Source: Gordionus sp. m RMFG-2023
Lineage: Eukaryota > Nematomorpha > Gordioida > Chordodea > Parachordodidae
Direction: 5' to 3'
Assembly (NCBI RefSeq): GCF_954871325.1
Contig: NC_088778.1
Span: 6,543,743 to 6,607,742 of the forward strand
Length of the DNA stretch: 64,000 nucleotides
Shown here: positions 11,001-26,000 of the stretch, piece by piece
How positions within the stretch are numbered: position 1 is the first letter of the stretch
Layout: each line of letters starts with the position of its first letter
Translations under genes and position numbers: made by a program
Notes under the pieces: model-generated
What the model saw: only the letters and a program-made list of their open reading frames with translations
Told to the model about the DNA's origin: nothing
The model's database searches: none

Positions 11001-14000
11001 TAGAGTTCTAAATGATCAGGCCCGGGTTGTTGAAAAAAAATTTAATTTTAAGAAAAATTATAAGGGCCCGCTAAGTTATACAGATAAAGTCCTGTGTAAT
11101 CTATAAGACATCGTTCACTGATATAAGTGAACAGGTCTAGTTATATTTAAATAGTTATTGTTTTAAAAAACGATTCAACTAATATAGTTCTTCATACATC
11201 TAAAATAATGTTAAAATCAAATTTGAAAGGTTATATTTATACTTTTTTTTTAAAGACCTAACTGTCCTTTTTCATAATTGGCTTCTTGTATCTTTTTTAA
11301 AGTGTTATTTCCCAATCTTAACTAATAATGAAAAAATACACTATTTTAAAAAGTCACAATGTTTCAGATAAAGCTATATGATAACGACAATTGATATCGA
11401 TATTGGGTCAATACCTTTAGAGATCGGGTTCTGCCCAATCTGGGAGCAAGGTAAAAAAAATTTTTGAGCCAGACCAAAGCTTTTAAGTTGATAATTATAT
11501 AAGTTTAGACAGTTTACCTTCATAAAAAAAAATATTGCTAGGCCGGACTTCTTGTATAAAATATATTTTAGGGCTAGGCCGGGTAAAAATAATATTGGCT
11601 AAGCCAAAAAAAACCTGATAGAAAATTTCTGGATATTACCTTGTAATGTTAGCCTTGTGAAGAGCTATATTACCCCATTCGAAAGTGATCGGGCTATCAT
11701 TATCTCCGCTATTTTGTTGCAAAATGGCGACTAAACTCTCGTCCAACGTTATATTATCCATCTCTAACTCCTTACGTCCACGAGGACTATAAGAATTGTT
11801 TGAACAACATAAATGATCCAGGATAAGTTTGGAGAGGCGATTATATAATAATTGGTTGTGATTAGAAGTTTTCGGTTGTTGGATAGCCGGAAGCAAAATT
11901 GAGTCAAGGAGGGTGCATATCAGATGATCGTTAATGGAACGCGTTAGGTAATTCTAAAATATTTTAATGGCAAATAAAGTATTTTCTTCTGATTTTATTT
12001 TAGTTACTCCAAAAAGTAATAAGGTGGTCCGATTAAAGCAAGACCCTTTTTCAATTACTCGTAAATCCGTCAGTTTTTAAGTTTTTACAGTGATAAAATA
12101 ACTTATTATTAGCAAAGTTTTATAAATTTTTCTTAATAAGTTTAAAAATTGTGAAACTTTATTTAAAAATAAAAAAACCAAACGCAAATTACACATTTAT
12201 TTATTAAGGTTTAGATTTAATATAAAAATAATGAAGATTATTATGAAAAATTATATAAAATTCTCAAATCGGCCTCCTTTAGTTTGTACACATGCGCGAA
12301 GACGATTTGTCCATTTTTCATGGCACTGTTTATGAATGCCTGATCAAAATTTTCTCATTTTTTCAAAAGTCTTACCTTAAGATGGTTAAATTCCTTAATT
12401 GTGGTATGGTACACACGTTCCTGCATAATACCCAAATAGCAGATGAATTTGTGATTTCACGGTCACGGTGAAATGGCGAATTGCTCGCCAGACAATTCTT
12501 ATTGTGGGCATTAAGTGCTCCTTTAATAAGATATATCTGTAATAAGATCCATTTACCTTAACATCATCAAAACCAAGATGGATTTTGAAAAAATGAGTTG
12601 ACTTCACTCGTTTTTGTGGCGTATATAACATAAAGCCTATCATTCGCATAATTAAAAGGCGAAGTACGTTAAATAGCTATTCATCGGTAAACCAAATAAA
12701 ATAAATCAAACCTGGATTAAATTTACACAAGTTTCTTAGCACGAATCAAGTTGATATTTTAGTAGCAAATCCATACGAATAATTTAATATACTAAAGTTT
12801 GTGATATACTAATTTCTCTGGATATTTGAGAAATCGTTTTATGGGTGTCCAGTTAGTTTCTCGACTCATTACAAGTGTATCAACAAGTTTTACATATGTT
12901 GCTGATCCTGTTGTATCAATTTTGAGAATTAGCCGATTGAGTCACGAAAGAGACTAATTTCTATTTGAGAATTCCGAAATAATTATTTGGCAAAATAAAA
13001 ATCGTTCTTGCTTAATTAAACTTAAATCATCTTTAGTAAAAAAAAAAACCATATATTTTTTTATCGTTTGGTATCGAAAAAATCGTTTGGTTTTTTTATA
13101 TTTAAATAAAGTTGCATATTTTTTAAATTTATTTAGAAACATTTATAAATTTGCAGAATTATTATGAAAGTTATTTTATCATTCTGTAAAATTTCGTAAA
13201 AAAGATCTTAAAGACTGACCGAGTTATGATTAGGTGGAAAAGAGTGCCACTTCAATTGAACCGCCCTGTATGTTACCGACAATATGCACAATCAGGTAAT
13301 AAATTTATACAAATTAAAAATAACTAAAAAAGTTAACGACCAAGTTGTATAAAGTTAAGATAGGTAAGCGTATTTAAATTGGAAAATCTGATTGCTGAAA
13401 ATGTATAAACATGCATCTCGAAAAGACATGCGTTACTCGTTACGTTTGGAAAAAAAGAAACGCGTTATGGGTTTTTAAAAAAAGTATCTCGTAACTAAAA
13501 AAATACGATTGATTTTCAAAATTTTGATCAGATAAAAAAGAGCGCTCAGTGGTCAACACATATTTCACTGTGCTAAATACATGTTCAGCCGATGCGTAGG
13601 ATGGGAAAGTTGTATTATATTTAATAAATAAATAATTTAATTGGGAGAATTTAAAAAATGATCTTATTAGAACATCTTCGCAAGAATTTTTTTATCAATT
13701 TTTTTTATTATCTGTAACAGAATTTAATCTGAATTCATATTTTTAACTTATGTTTTTTTTATAGATTTGAGCTACTGGACATTGAAGTTAAAATATTTGA
13801 ATTAGGGCATAATCTACACTTACAAAGTGCAAACTTGAATTGAATGCCTACCATCCTTTGCACTGTAAACTCCCGCGAACGGCAACCCCGCCATAAATCC
13901 TTTAACAACATTCTTCGAGCTGTTTTCAAAAAAGTAAATATTTCACTTTCATATGAAAACGGTATATCCCCAGATAGAATGTCCTTTATCCTCTGGACGA

Positions 14001-17000
14001 AAGGTCTCCCACTGACCTGGGACTACACTTTGCAACGACTAATTTTATGCCATCAGAAAGGCAGACAGAAGTCGTTAACAAAGCTGGCCTTACCAAACAC
14101 GTCTTTATACCAATAGTCAATAACACGGTAGGGATGTTCGGAAAATAGGCTCTAAATCTTATCAAAGCAATAGGTAAAAAGGAAGCTTATTATAGGTGAC
14201 ACCAACGGTCCGTAAGCTGATTTCTCTCGAAATCGGCCGATCCAATTTTTTAAACATTCATTCCTCTCTAGGGTGACATTCCCCTTTTTAATGTTTTTTA
14301 TATATTTTTATATATTTATATATAATTTTTAATATATTTTTGTTTTTTTAAATATATTTTATTTTGGTATAGTTTATATTGTATCTTATTCCTATTTTTA
14401 AAATGAAATCGTTTTTTAAACAAAATTATTCGGCAAATAATAATATTTAAAAAAATATACTTTCCATATTTTTTAAGAAAAAATTTAAAATAACGAGTTA
14501 CGTTTTGCATTACCGTTACTCAAAAAAAAGAAACGCGCTAAAAGAAGTAACGTATGGCGTTCCTTTTACTCAAAAAAGATAACGACGTTAGTAACGGTTC
14601 CACGTCAACTCGGCGCGGCGTCAATTCGGCTCAATACAGTTGCAATTTATTATAATTTATTAGTATTAAAAAAAAGGATGATTATATAGAAGTCATTTTA
14701 CATGTTGGTCCTATTAATTTCTTCATATTTTTTTTGGAAAAATCTCAATTTTATTAACTAAATGTGTAATATCAATAAAAAAATTAATAATATCAAAAAA
14801 AATTAACAACCATTATACCGATTAGTGGCGTATCCAGGATTTTCTTATGGGCGGGGGGGGGGGGAAATATTTTTTTTGTGGGGGGGGGGGGTTTCGCCGC
14901 CGGGTCTGATGTGTTAGCTATTCTATTAAATTATTCATAATTTAATAATAATTATATTTCTATTTTTAACTATTATTTACTAATTCGTGCTTATGGATAT
15001 TACAAGCCTATTTTTTATTATTTTAAGTTAGGTATATTATATTTAATAATGTTTTTTTAAATGTAAAGTTGAAATAAAGTTTAATGTCATTTTTTTTTTA
15101 TAAAATTTGCTTTAAAAACTAGCCTCAGCTTAAATTCTCATACAATATAAGTATAATATAATTTTTTTATTGAAAATACTAATAGTAGTGTGTATAAAAT
15201 ATTGTAACGGCTCGTTTTGAGCCGATTTTTAAAAACGGCTAACTTAATATTTTCGCCAGAAAAATATTGACTAAGTCTCAAAATTTCGATACTATATGTC
15301 TAGACCTTTGCTCCTTCTATGAGCAAAATTTTCAGGTTAGCATAATATTTTTCTGGATAAAAAACTGACATAGCCGTTTTTAAAAAATCGGTTCAAAACG
15401 AGACGTTTAACAACAGAAAATAATTTTAAAAACAAGTTTTTTTTAACTTCTTATCAAATACAATATTATACAAAATTTTTTATTAAATACTATAATTATA
15501 ATGTGATTTTTAATTTTCGTGGGAATGTTGCCAATTCATCAAGAATTTCGTTTGTCGTTTGAACCAAATCTCTGTGGATATTTAACAGAGCTAACCCATT
15601 TAGCCGAGATTCGAAAGTAGTACTTCATATATATGTTTTCAACCTTCTTTAGTTGTAAAGTCCTTTCATTCGTACATGTTATAATAGGCAAACATGCAAG
15701 AATATTAAACATCTTCAAAATATTAGGAAATTGAGCCAAGGTTTTTTTACATCGATTGAGCGCATCAATAGCATGCTCAGGTAAAATAGCTAAATGTAGT
15801 AAATATTTATATCACAATTCGAATTCACTAATTAAATTTATTTCAGTATCAATATCATATGAATAAAATTTTGCTAAATATTTAATTTTACCAATAGTGG
15901 CATTAGAAAACGAAGATGGATCTGAGGGTAATAAAACTTGAAGATTGCTAAAGACTTGTTTTTTATCTAAAAACCGTACTTTTATTTGCGATAAAAAGTC
16001 TCTAAGAATGGGATGAAAATGGATATTTTATAATATCAGTTGAGCCAATATTTATTTTACATCTCAATAATTGCCCAGGTGCTAGACGAGGTTTAATTAA
16101 TGTTATATCATAAAATTTAGTCTTCGATTCAATGTCTATATAAATATTATGAAAATATTCATCTACATTCATTCTTATTGTATCTTCCTGTTCATATATA
16201 TTTTCCGCCAAATCAATAATCTGAACCAAATCTAAATTTGGTTTTTGTAAATTTCTACAAAGTATAGTGAGCTATAGAAAAATAATTTATTGATGCAACT
16301 AGCAGCAATGATAAACTCTGATTGATCAATTGAATTCAATAATGATATCGCTTCTGACGACACATTACTTTTTTTCATGCTCAGCCTTATTTAACTTTTG
16401 TATTTCAATTTCTTCTGGTCTACAAAATGGAAGTAAAAATGAAAAATGTTTAAAAAATTATAGATATTTATTAATAAATAAAATATTATTAAAAATACTT
16501 ATTAATTCTAACTCACTAATAATTTTGAATTTAATAAAATAATTGTATATAATAATAAAATAAATTACCGTTTGATTTCAATCTCTTTGACTAAAAATTT
16601 TTCCATTTTATCAATATTTTGAATAATGTTAATGTACTCACAAGGAAAGGAAATTTTAATAAAATTTATTTATAAAAAATAAGTTTTATGTTGGAAAATT
16701 GATATTCAAATATTTGTACAATTTTGATTGGGGGGGGGGGGGGTAAAATTTTTATTAGCTTAAAATGATATTTATGAAAACAGTCAAATTTGTAATGGGG
16801 GGGGAATTTCCCCCTTTCCCTCCCATTGGTGCCTGCTACATTATAAGGTATGTTGATTAGTAGCCGGTATTATGTAAACCTGGTGACTTTGCGGATGTAA
16901 AAAAGGTTTGGACTTCCATCTCGAATCTTGCATATTATTTTGGCTAAAGTTTTAATCGAAAATTTTTAAAAATAGACCCAAATCGGCCGTTTAACAACAC

Positions 17001-20000
17001 TAATGTTGATCCAAAAAAATTCAAATTAAGATTGACTCATTTTTTAGAATTATTAAAAATCCTTAAAATAATTCTATTAATCATTTAAAAAAATACATAT
17101 TATGTTTAGGCTAATTTTTTCTATTATAAAATAATCAAAAACGAATTAACGCACAATTTTTTTTATAAAATGACTATAGAAAATATAAAAATATTATATA
17201 AAACATGCTAAAAATATGTTTAAAAGAACTTTAAAAAAAAATAGATAACATTAATATGTTTGTAAATTAAAATTATTTACGATCCCCCTCAAATAATCAT
17301 TAATCGGGCGAGTTACATAGTCAACTACAATTAATACAATATTTTCAGCTGTATCGCGATACATCCTTCTTGATCTCGGGAGTTGCATACCAGAAATATA
17401 TTGTTCTAAACGTAGAACATCTAAAAATTTCCAAGTAGAGGGATGGTGCGGTGATAGCAGAGATGAAAATGCTCTATGCCAAGGTCAACCTTTAGAAAAT
17501 AATTGCAAAGTATTATAAAAAATAGCAAATTTTGATACCCTCCAATGTGGCAGCGTATTGATTCCAAAGGGGAATTGGAAACCTTGGTGCTTGTCTATCA
17601 CCATTACGAAGAATTTTACCAATCCAATTCGCTTCATAATATGTAATAAGATTATCTAAGATTATTTCATTGTCTTGATAAAATGGTGTTTGCAAAATCC
17701 ATAAAAGGAATCAAATATATCATCCATGGGGACAAATGCAAGAGAGAGCATTTGCCTAATTTTTATTGACCACTCATTTCCTGCATTTCTATCTAAATAA
17801 TGTGCTAGTAACTCCCTATCACTTTGTGTGGTCACCAAATTGTTTGGGTCATATGAAAAAAAACACCCTCTTACAGTTATTGATGGAATTGAAAGAGTAA
17901 TAAATTTAAATCCACCTGCTCAAACAATCATTAACGATATAGGATTTAGATTATTTTGTAATCTTTTTATCTCACCCAAGACCTTTATATATGTAATCTG
18001 AATTTTATTCGGTAATACCGTAAAAATTGTGGGTACAACTGTTTTATGATATAGGACATGGAGGGCCCAAAGTTAATGAAATATTTAGGGGGTTCTCTTA
18101 AACGTGCCATCTGCATACTAGTGACTGCTTTCCGCCATCAATGTAAGGTTTTAGGCGGTGGCGAATATAACTTCCGGTTGAAATTGCTTGCTGTCATATT
18201 GAAGGAATTGCAACCCCGAACATGTAATTCTATAGATATCGGATAAATCCAGATCATAACGAGCATGATGGGATGGGGAACCCCCTGCTATTGCAATGCT
18301 TATAATTTTCTGAGGTGTATCAGTCACCTTAATGGCAGGTTTTTTAATGTTATTTAGGCTTTCGGTTATTAAGACCTCAGTAACATCTAACACATGATTA
18401 TGATTATCAATATGAAGAATTACTTCTTCATTTAATGTGTAGGTATACCTTCCAATAAGTTAAAAGATTCTACCTATTTCCATATTGTTTTGATCCACGT
18501 TCACTTATGACATAATTTAAAGGAATTCTTAAAAATAGAAGATAACTATTATTTAACGGAACCTTACATTGATAGCGGAAAGCAGTCAATGATATACAGA
18601 TGGCACGTTTAAGACAAACCCCTTAATTCTTCATCAACTTTGGACCCTCAATGTCCTATATCATAAAACAGTTGTACCCATAATTTTTGCGCTATTACCG
18701 AATAAAATCCAGATTACATATATAAGGGTCTCGGATGAGATAAAAAGATTACAAAATAATCTAAATCCTATATCGGTAATGATCGATTTTGAGCAGGCGG
18801 AAATAAATGTCTTTACATATTCATTTCCGTCAATAACTGTAACAGGGTGTTTTTTTTATATGACCCAAGCGATTTGGAGACAACAGAGTGATGGCAAGTT
18901 ATTAGCACATTATTTAGATAAAGATGCAGGATATGAGTGGCCTAAAAATTAGACAAATGCTCTCTCTTGCATTTGTTCCCATGGATGATGTAGTTGATGC
19001 TTTTTATGGACTTACACAAACACCATTCTATCAAGATAATGAAAGGGTCTTATATAATCTTATAACATATTATGAAGCGAATTGGATTGGGAAAATTCTT
19101 CGTAATAGAGAAAGACAACCACCAAGTTTCCAATTCCCCTACGGAATCAATATGCTACTACATTGGAGGAAATCCCAAAAAGAAATAATGCAGTTGAAGG
19201 TAATTTTTATTTAAATTTATCTTTATAATCAATATTGCACAATCATTTTTTATAATTTACTTTGCAATTATTTTTTAAAGGTTGGTACAGAGCATTCCAA
19301 TCTCTGCTCTCATCGCATCATCCCTCTATTTGGAAATTTTTAGATGCTCTACCAATCGTTAACCGAAGCAAAAATTGAACAATATATTTCTGGTACGCAA
19401 ACCCCGAGATCAAGAAAGATACAGCTGTAAATATTACATTAATTGTATCTGACTATGTAAATCGCCCGATTAATGATTATTTAAGGGGGATCACATACAA
19501 TTTTAAATTACAAACATAATGTTTCATAAACATTTTTTTAAACATATTTTTAGCATGTTTTATGTCATTTTATAAATAAATAAAAAAATTGTGCGTTAAT
19601 TTGTTTTTGATAATTTTCTAATAGAAAAAATTAGCCTAAACATAATATATATTTTTTTTAAATAATTAATAGAATTATTTTAAGGATTAAAAATGAGTCA
19701 ATCTTAATTTGGATTTTTTTGGAACAACATTCAACATTAGTGTTGTTAAACGGCCGATTTGGGTCTATTTTAGAAACGGTCGATTAAGATTTTAGCCAAA
19801 ATAATAGGTAAAATTCGAGATAGAGGTCCAAACCTTTCATACATCTATGTGCAAATCTTCAGGCTTATATAATATTGGCTACTAACCTCATAATGGGGTA
19901 AATTGGTCCAGCAAGGATATCGGTATAATAATTGTTGTTAATTTTTTTTTATATTACACATTTAGTAAATAAAATTAAGATTTTTGTAAAAAAAATATGA

Positions 20001-23000
20001 AGAAATAATTAATATGACCAACATTCAAAATGACTTCTATTTAATCATCCTTTTAATTTATACTAATTTGCAACTGTATTAAATATGTGCCAAATTGACG
20101 CCACACTGAATTGACGTGATATCGATAGTAATGACCTTACTTTACATATAGACAATTTTATAAGTTATCAAATAAATTTCCCGATTGTGCATAATGCCAT
20201 TAGTGCATAAATCAGGATACAGATTTTTACATTCATCATCATAAACAACATTACTTTATTGTTCAAAATATCTTCCCTATCGCGTTCGTTGATATGCCTA
20301 GTTTTTATGATCTTTCTCCTATCCAGGTTATTACCGGCAATAATCTGATTCGATTGATGGGACGAGGTATCATTTTGTAAGAGCATATTCTCCGAAAATA
20401 AGGAAATATTTTCCGAAGAGTCCTGGTGAGGAGTTGAATGATTATCTTGCTTTAATAAGTTTACATTGATTGATGTTAAATTTTTTTATATTAATAAATA
20501 GTTATGATTGAAAACCTATCTAAACTTATTTTAAGTCCTCCATTTGCATTTGAGTTTAGAATTATGGGCGAAAAAAAATAATCAAATTTCGTCTCAACAC
20601 ATGAAATCAAATTTGTGATTTTTTTTTAAAGAATATTTAACTTGAAAATCATAGTATTCGAAACACGCATCGATCAAGATTTTGACAAAGTAATAGTGAG
20701 TAGAATCGCTACCAGAGCCTTCTCTCTTATTGTCGCTAGGAAAATCTTCATTCAAGATCAGATTTGGTAAAAGCGAGTTTATGACTTGGAAATTATTCGT
20801 TTTACGAATTATATCTGGTAGAAAATATTGTGATTAATTAAGGTATAAATAATCTTTTCTATAAATTTGTATAATATATAATTGGGTGGAATCAAGGTTA
20901 TTTTATAACCTTAATTTAATCAGTCTAATAAAAATATTTCTTATAAATGATTCTCGTATTTTTACATTGTGTGTCCTAATTCGATTTCGTAAATTTCAAT
21001 AATAAATTAATATTTTTAAAAAAATAAATGATTCCCTCATTTATACATTACGCGTCCTAATTCGATTTCGTAAATTTCAATAATAAATTATTTTTTAAAA
21101 AATAAATGATTCTCGAATTTATTCATTATGAGTCCTAATTCTATCTTATAAAATTTCAATAATAAAAGTAATTCTTTTTTTAAATAAAATTTTGACTTTG
21201 GACAAACCCTTACATTAAAAATTTTTTTTTCCTTCTTTATCAATTTCAGTGTTGTTAAAATAGCGCGCTACAAGTAGCGCGCTACTTTTTTCAGTAGCGG
21301 TAGCTATAGCGCGCTACCTTTTTTAAAAAATAGCGGTAGCTCGCTACTAATTTAGAAAGCTACTTCGCTACTTTCAATTTTACATAATAAATACATCTAA
21401 AAATTATTAAAATATATTTTTTATAAAATCTAAAATTATAATCCTTTTATTTAATTTAATTTTGAAATTTATATTTAAAAATATACATTATTGTTATATA
21501 TTAGATATAAACAGTTGTTAAATAGCAATCTGTATTTAATTTATATTTCGCGCATTCATTAAATTATATATTTTTGAAATTCCGTTATTTGTATGTCCTT
21601 GCTTTTATCTTATTTTATATTTCATTTTACATTTTATATTAAACATTATAAATCTTGTTATGTGTGAGATTGTTGAAGATATTGAAATTTCTTTGGAAAA
21701 TGAGCAAAATATAGATGATCCTTTCCCAAAATTCAAGAAATACTTTATTAAACAAATTTAATATCAATGTGTAGGCTAATCTTTAATTTTTAAAATAAAT
21801 TAAAATCAAAAACCAATCATTTTTTTATATATTCATAAATTTTATCTAAATTATTTAAAACATTTTAAAATAGTTATTTCAATCATTTTTATGTATACTT
21901 ATCTCCTACATAATATTTATTCTAAGTATTTTATAATTTTAGACTGTGCACACTTCAAATTATAAAGAGATTGAAAAATATCTTAAAAGTTTTGGGGTAA
22001 TGGAAGAAGATAAACCCACTTCCATATCAAATTTAATACAAACAAAATTAACCAATTTGGATTCATCAACACCTGGTGTATCCCAAAAATTGGCTGACAA
22101 AGTCATTATGAACTTTATAATAGATAAAGTTCAACCATTATCCTTGGTGGATAATGATTCTTTTATAAAGATGATAAACACATTTTCTCCACGGACCAAG
22201 ATCATCCTAGTTTCAAGTTAAATTGGCCATACATTAATTTGACTGAATCTAAAGGGCAACTTGATAGGCTGATGGTAACGTTAAAAAATGGCATGCCTAA
22301 CCACGATATTATAGCAAGATCGTAACCACAGCTTTCCATAGACGATTTTTTTGAAATAAATAATAATAATATTATTGAACCTCTAGATGCTTTTTTTAAA
22401 TCTAAAAATACTAATTTAAATATTTTTGATGATTTTTTTCATATAAAAAGTTTGTTTATTAAATTTAATACTGCGTTGCCCTTAAGTGCTAGTGCTGAAC
22501 GATTATTTAGTATGGCAAAGCTTATACTTTCTGATCGTCGCTCTAGACTTGGGGATGACAGTACCGAAATGTTATTATTATTAAAGTGCAATAATAAATA
22601 AATTATATATACATATGTAACAAATTATAGTCATGTTTTTATATCAATATTTTATTTGTGGAAATAAAGTTACGTAAAAAAAAATATTTAAAAAAAAATC
22701 AAAGTAGAGCTACTTTTTTTAAAAGTAGCTAATAGCGCGCTACTCACTTGAAAACGATAGCGGTAGCGATAGCGGTAGCGATAGCGCGCTACTTTTTTTA
22801 TAAAATAGCGGTAGCAATAGCGCGCTACTTTTAAAAGTAGCGTTTAACAACACTGATCAATTTTCTGTTTAATATTTTATGTGTATTTAAAACAATGAAT
22901 TTAGTTTACCAGTTTGTTGTAAAACGTGACATTTGAAATAGGCTTTGGCAAAGTTTGTGAAAATTATGAAATGTGGGGTATCCTTAAAAGGATGAAGTAA

Positions 23001-26000
23001 GAAATTCGACGATATGCCTTTATGAGATCCGTCAATAAAAGTGGACAAGAACTTCAAAAGCTTCGAGCTCAACGTTTCTAAATAAATGAAAAGAATATAA
23101 TAAGAATAATAATCATGTCTTTTTTAGTAAAAGTTAGCGTAGCTTGACCCTAAAAGGTTTTTGCCAGTAGTCCTTAAAAAAAATTTGGGAAATTCCAGCA
23201 TGACCGTTAAATATATTTTGAAAAAGTTGTTCGATCCAACCTATTATATATATTATACAGCATCTAAAACTTAATTCATGTTATTTCTAACAAGTAATTG
23301 GCATTTTAAATTCTTAAGAAAAACTGTTAAAAGGTAATAAAAGAAAGTTCCCGTTCTAAATCGCTAAAAACAGAAGAAAATTAGGAATTATGCAATAATA
23401 TTATTAGATATTTCTTTTGGAAATTTGGATGATATTTCCCCTATATTTTTAGCAATTTTTTTTTAAATACAAAAACACAAATTTAACATACAAGTGTTTA
23501 CTTCCCTAGCATTTTTTTTATATTTATTTTCAATATTACTTTTAAAATTTTCTAGGAGATATAAAACCGATCCCTAGAGGAAGGACATATACTTGAATGG
23601 TGGGGATAAAAAAAGACGTGAGTGGTTAGATGGGGAAACACCAGATTTTTGAATTTTAATGATATCATACTTACAATATGTATTATGCTATAACAATTAA
23701 ATACAAAGAATTTATAAAATATACAAATTGATTTTCAATAACTAAATAATATATCAGAGACCTGCAGAGGTATTATTTGCCCGCCCAGATATTTTCTAAA
23801 TAAAATTTTCAGATCCAACCCGGATTTCTTTAAAATATATTATATTTATTTTTATTTATTTGCTAATGGCGATAAAATCTTTGATCTCAAAATATAAGTC
23901 CGGTCTTTCCCGGCATTTATTTTCGCATTTTAGGCCTGTCCTAGGTATTTTTAAAAAAAATTCACGCCTGACCCGGTACGAGGTCTGTGTAATATATGTA
24001 TAATTTTTTAAATTACACGAGTTTCAAATATGAAATCCAAATAAAAAATAGTTCAACATCTTTAAAAAACAATGGACAAAAATTACACCCTATGGTCTGA
24101 AAATAATCATACTGATTTTTATTTTAGATGTAGACCCTAAGTCTCTGGCCGTGTTTTGATGGGTGATAATTCTTTTTCCAAGCTCGAAGAAACTATAATA
24201 ATTGCTGTAACTGTCAGTTTGTAATTGACATTTATGGAAGTTTGCTCATATTATGTCGAGAAGATATATTACATGATTTTTATAGATTCTATTGTTATCA
24301 ACGCATTTATATCATATTTTTTTGAGTGTAGTGTTATGTGAATATTTTTAGGAATAAAGATTATTGGAGTCACAATACTACATTATTTTAACGGGATGGG
24401 GGAATCTATGCCGAATGTTAAATTCTTTTCGAAAAATATAAATTGCCATGACCTGAGAGTCTAACTTTAAATTCCCAACAATTCGAAGATAGACTATACC
24501 AGCTATTTTATTTTTTTTAAAGTGATTTAAACTTATATAAATTATGAATGAGATAATTATTATTGGTTTAAAATCGGGTAAATAGGCTAAATCAGGAACG
24601 TGATAAAAATATTAGCTAAACTCTGTGAGGTTTGCTTTCTTCTAAAGTTGAGTTATATTTTAAGAAAATCCGAGGCGCTAGTTTTTGGCTAACCGATTAA
24701 GTTTATTTTAGCCAGCCAAAAATAGAACAATTGCCCAACTATTATAGTACTTGGCCATTAAAGAATTTTATCTTTAGCGAAATTGAAATGCATGAAACTT
24801 ATAAACTCGATGACTTTATTTATAATAATAATCATATGGAGTGTGGCATTTTACGACTCCAAGGTTAATTAAGTTGAAAAATGAATAAATCAAAGATAGG
24901 AATATACTACTAGATTGAAGATTCATGCATTAAATGTTTCGAAAAGTTTACAAAAATATAGGAGTCAGTTGCATCACCATTCTGAGGTTTGTACGTCGAT
25001 TAAATGACATTAATAAATGATCGATAAGCCCAAAATGGCGCCATAGCTGACTCCTCCCATGTATGCACCTTATAATTAATGAATTGCTAATCTTGTAGTA
25101 TATAATATATACATAATTGGCTCTTATGATTTAAAAATGATAATTAAATAAATATAAGCCTTTTTAAATTTTTACAAAAAAAAAATATAATAAGCGAAAT
25201 TACCTGTAATAAATATTGGTTTTCTTATGATATCGGGTAATAGCGTGACAAAAGAATTCAAAAATCTATTTCAAAAAAAAAATTAGAGAAATAAAATTTT
25301 ATTCTTTCTACAAACTTTTTTAAACAATTTCTTGTAACAATAAAATAAATTTAATAAGAACCTAGTGATGCTAAAAGTGATTAAGTTTTATTTCTTATTT
25401 TTTGCCCCCCCCCCCCCCCATCCAAGATTACAGATAAAAATAAAGTTATATATACATTTCTTTAAATGGATTTACTTATAAATAAAATTGGTTAGAGCAC
25501 CGTTATCACTAAAATGGTCGAATTCTTCGCAACGTTTTTCCTCGAATACGTAGCCTAACATTTTTTCAGCAATCCCCAATATTTTCAAGTAATATTCGCC
25601 TTCTTCTGCTTCAATTCCTTCCAATCGGGTTTCACGGGAATCCAATTCTTCTTCCGTTTCGCGGCTGACGATATTATCCTTAACAATTCTTTCTGAGTTA
25701 GATGATGTGTCAATAGGGTGGTTTAGTAAGAGATCCATAAAATTGTGGGAGTATAAGTCTTTGCCGTTAGGGTAACCCAGTGATTCGAGCGCATCAATGA
25801 ATCCCAATAAGACTACTAGCTGTTTTTTATCATTATTAAAAGGTATAATTAATGCTATATAATATATCATGCAAAGACCTGAGGCCCGTCCATAAGACCG
25901 AGAGCCGAGCCGTATATTTTAATACCAAATATTTCAAATCGCCATTATTGGATATAAAAATAAAAAATCCGGGCCGGACCTGCAAATATAAAACCCGGGT

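Larger units (their letters stand above)
14602..20123. mobile_element. Giant palindrome of inverted Mutator-like (MULE) copies in INTS5 intron 14
   Basis: The outer ends mirror each other: CACGTCAACTC at 14602, and reversed CACGTCAATTC at 20123. They are followed on both sides by GGCGTCAATT and by the same roughly 220 bp AT-rich flank. The left arm is 14602-14831 plus 16850-18480; the right arm is 18530-20123. Each arm carries a truncated family A MITE end (about 16875-17013 and 19738-19890) and a MULE transposase copy pointing outwards (17270-18480 minus, 18556-19518 plus). The two arms differ by many substitutions, so the palindrome is old. The left arm is split by a hAT element (14831-16850). 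Confidence 0.75.

Noticed and set aside
25472-25870. 132-codon frame as a stand-alone gene
   Set aside because: An acceptor (CAG at 25820) and a donor (GTAAAT at 25475) bound exon 11 of INTS5; the extra N-terminal residues are intron.
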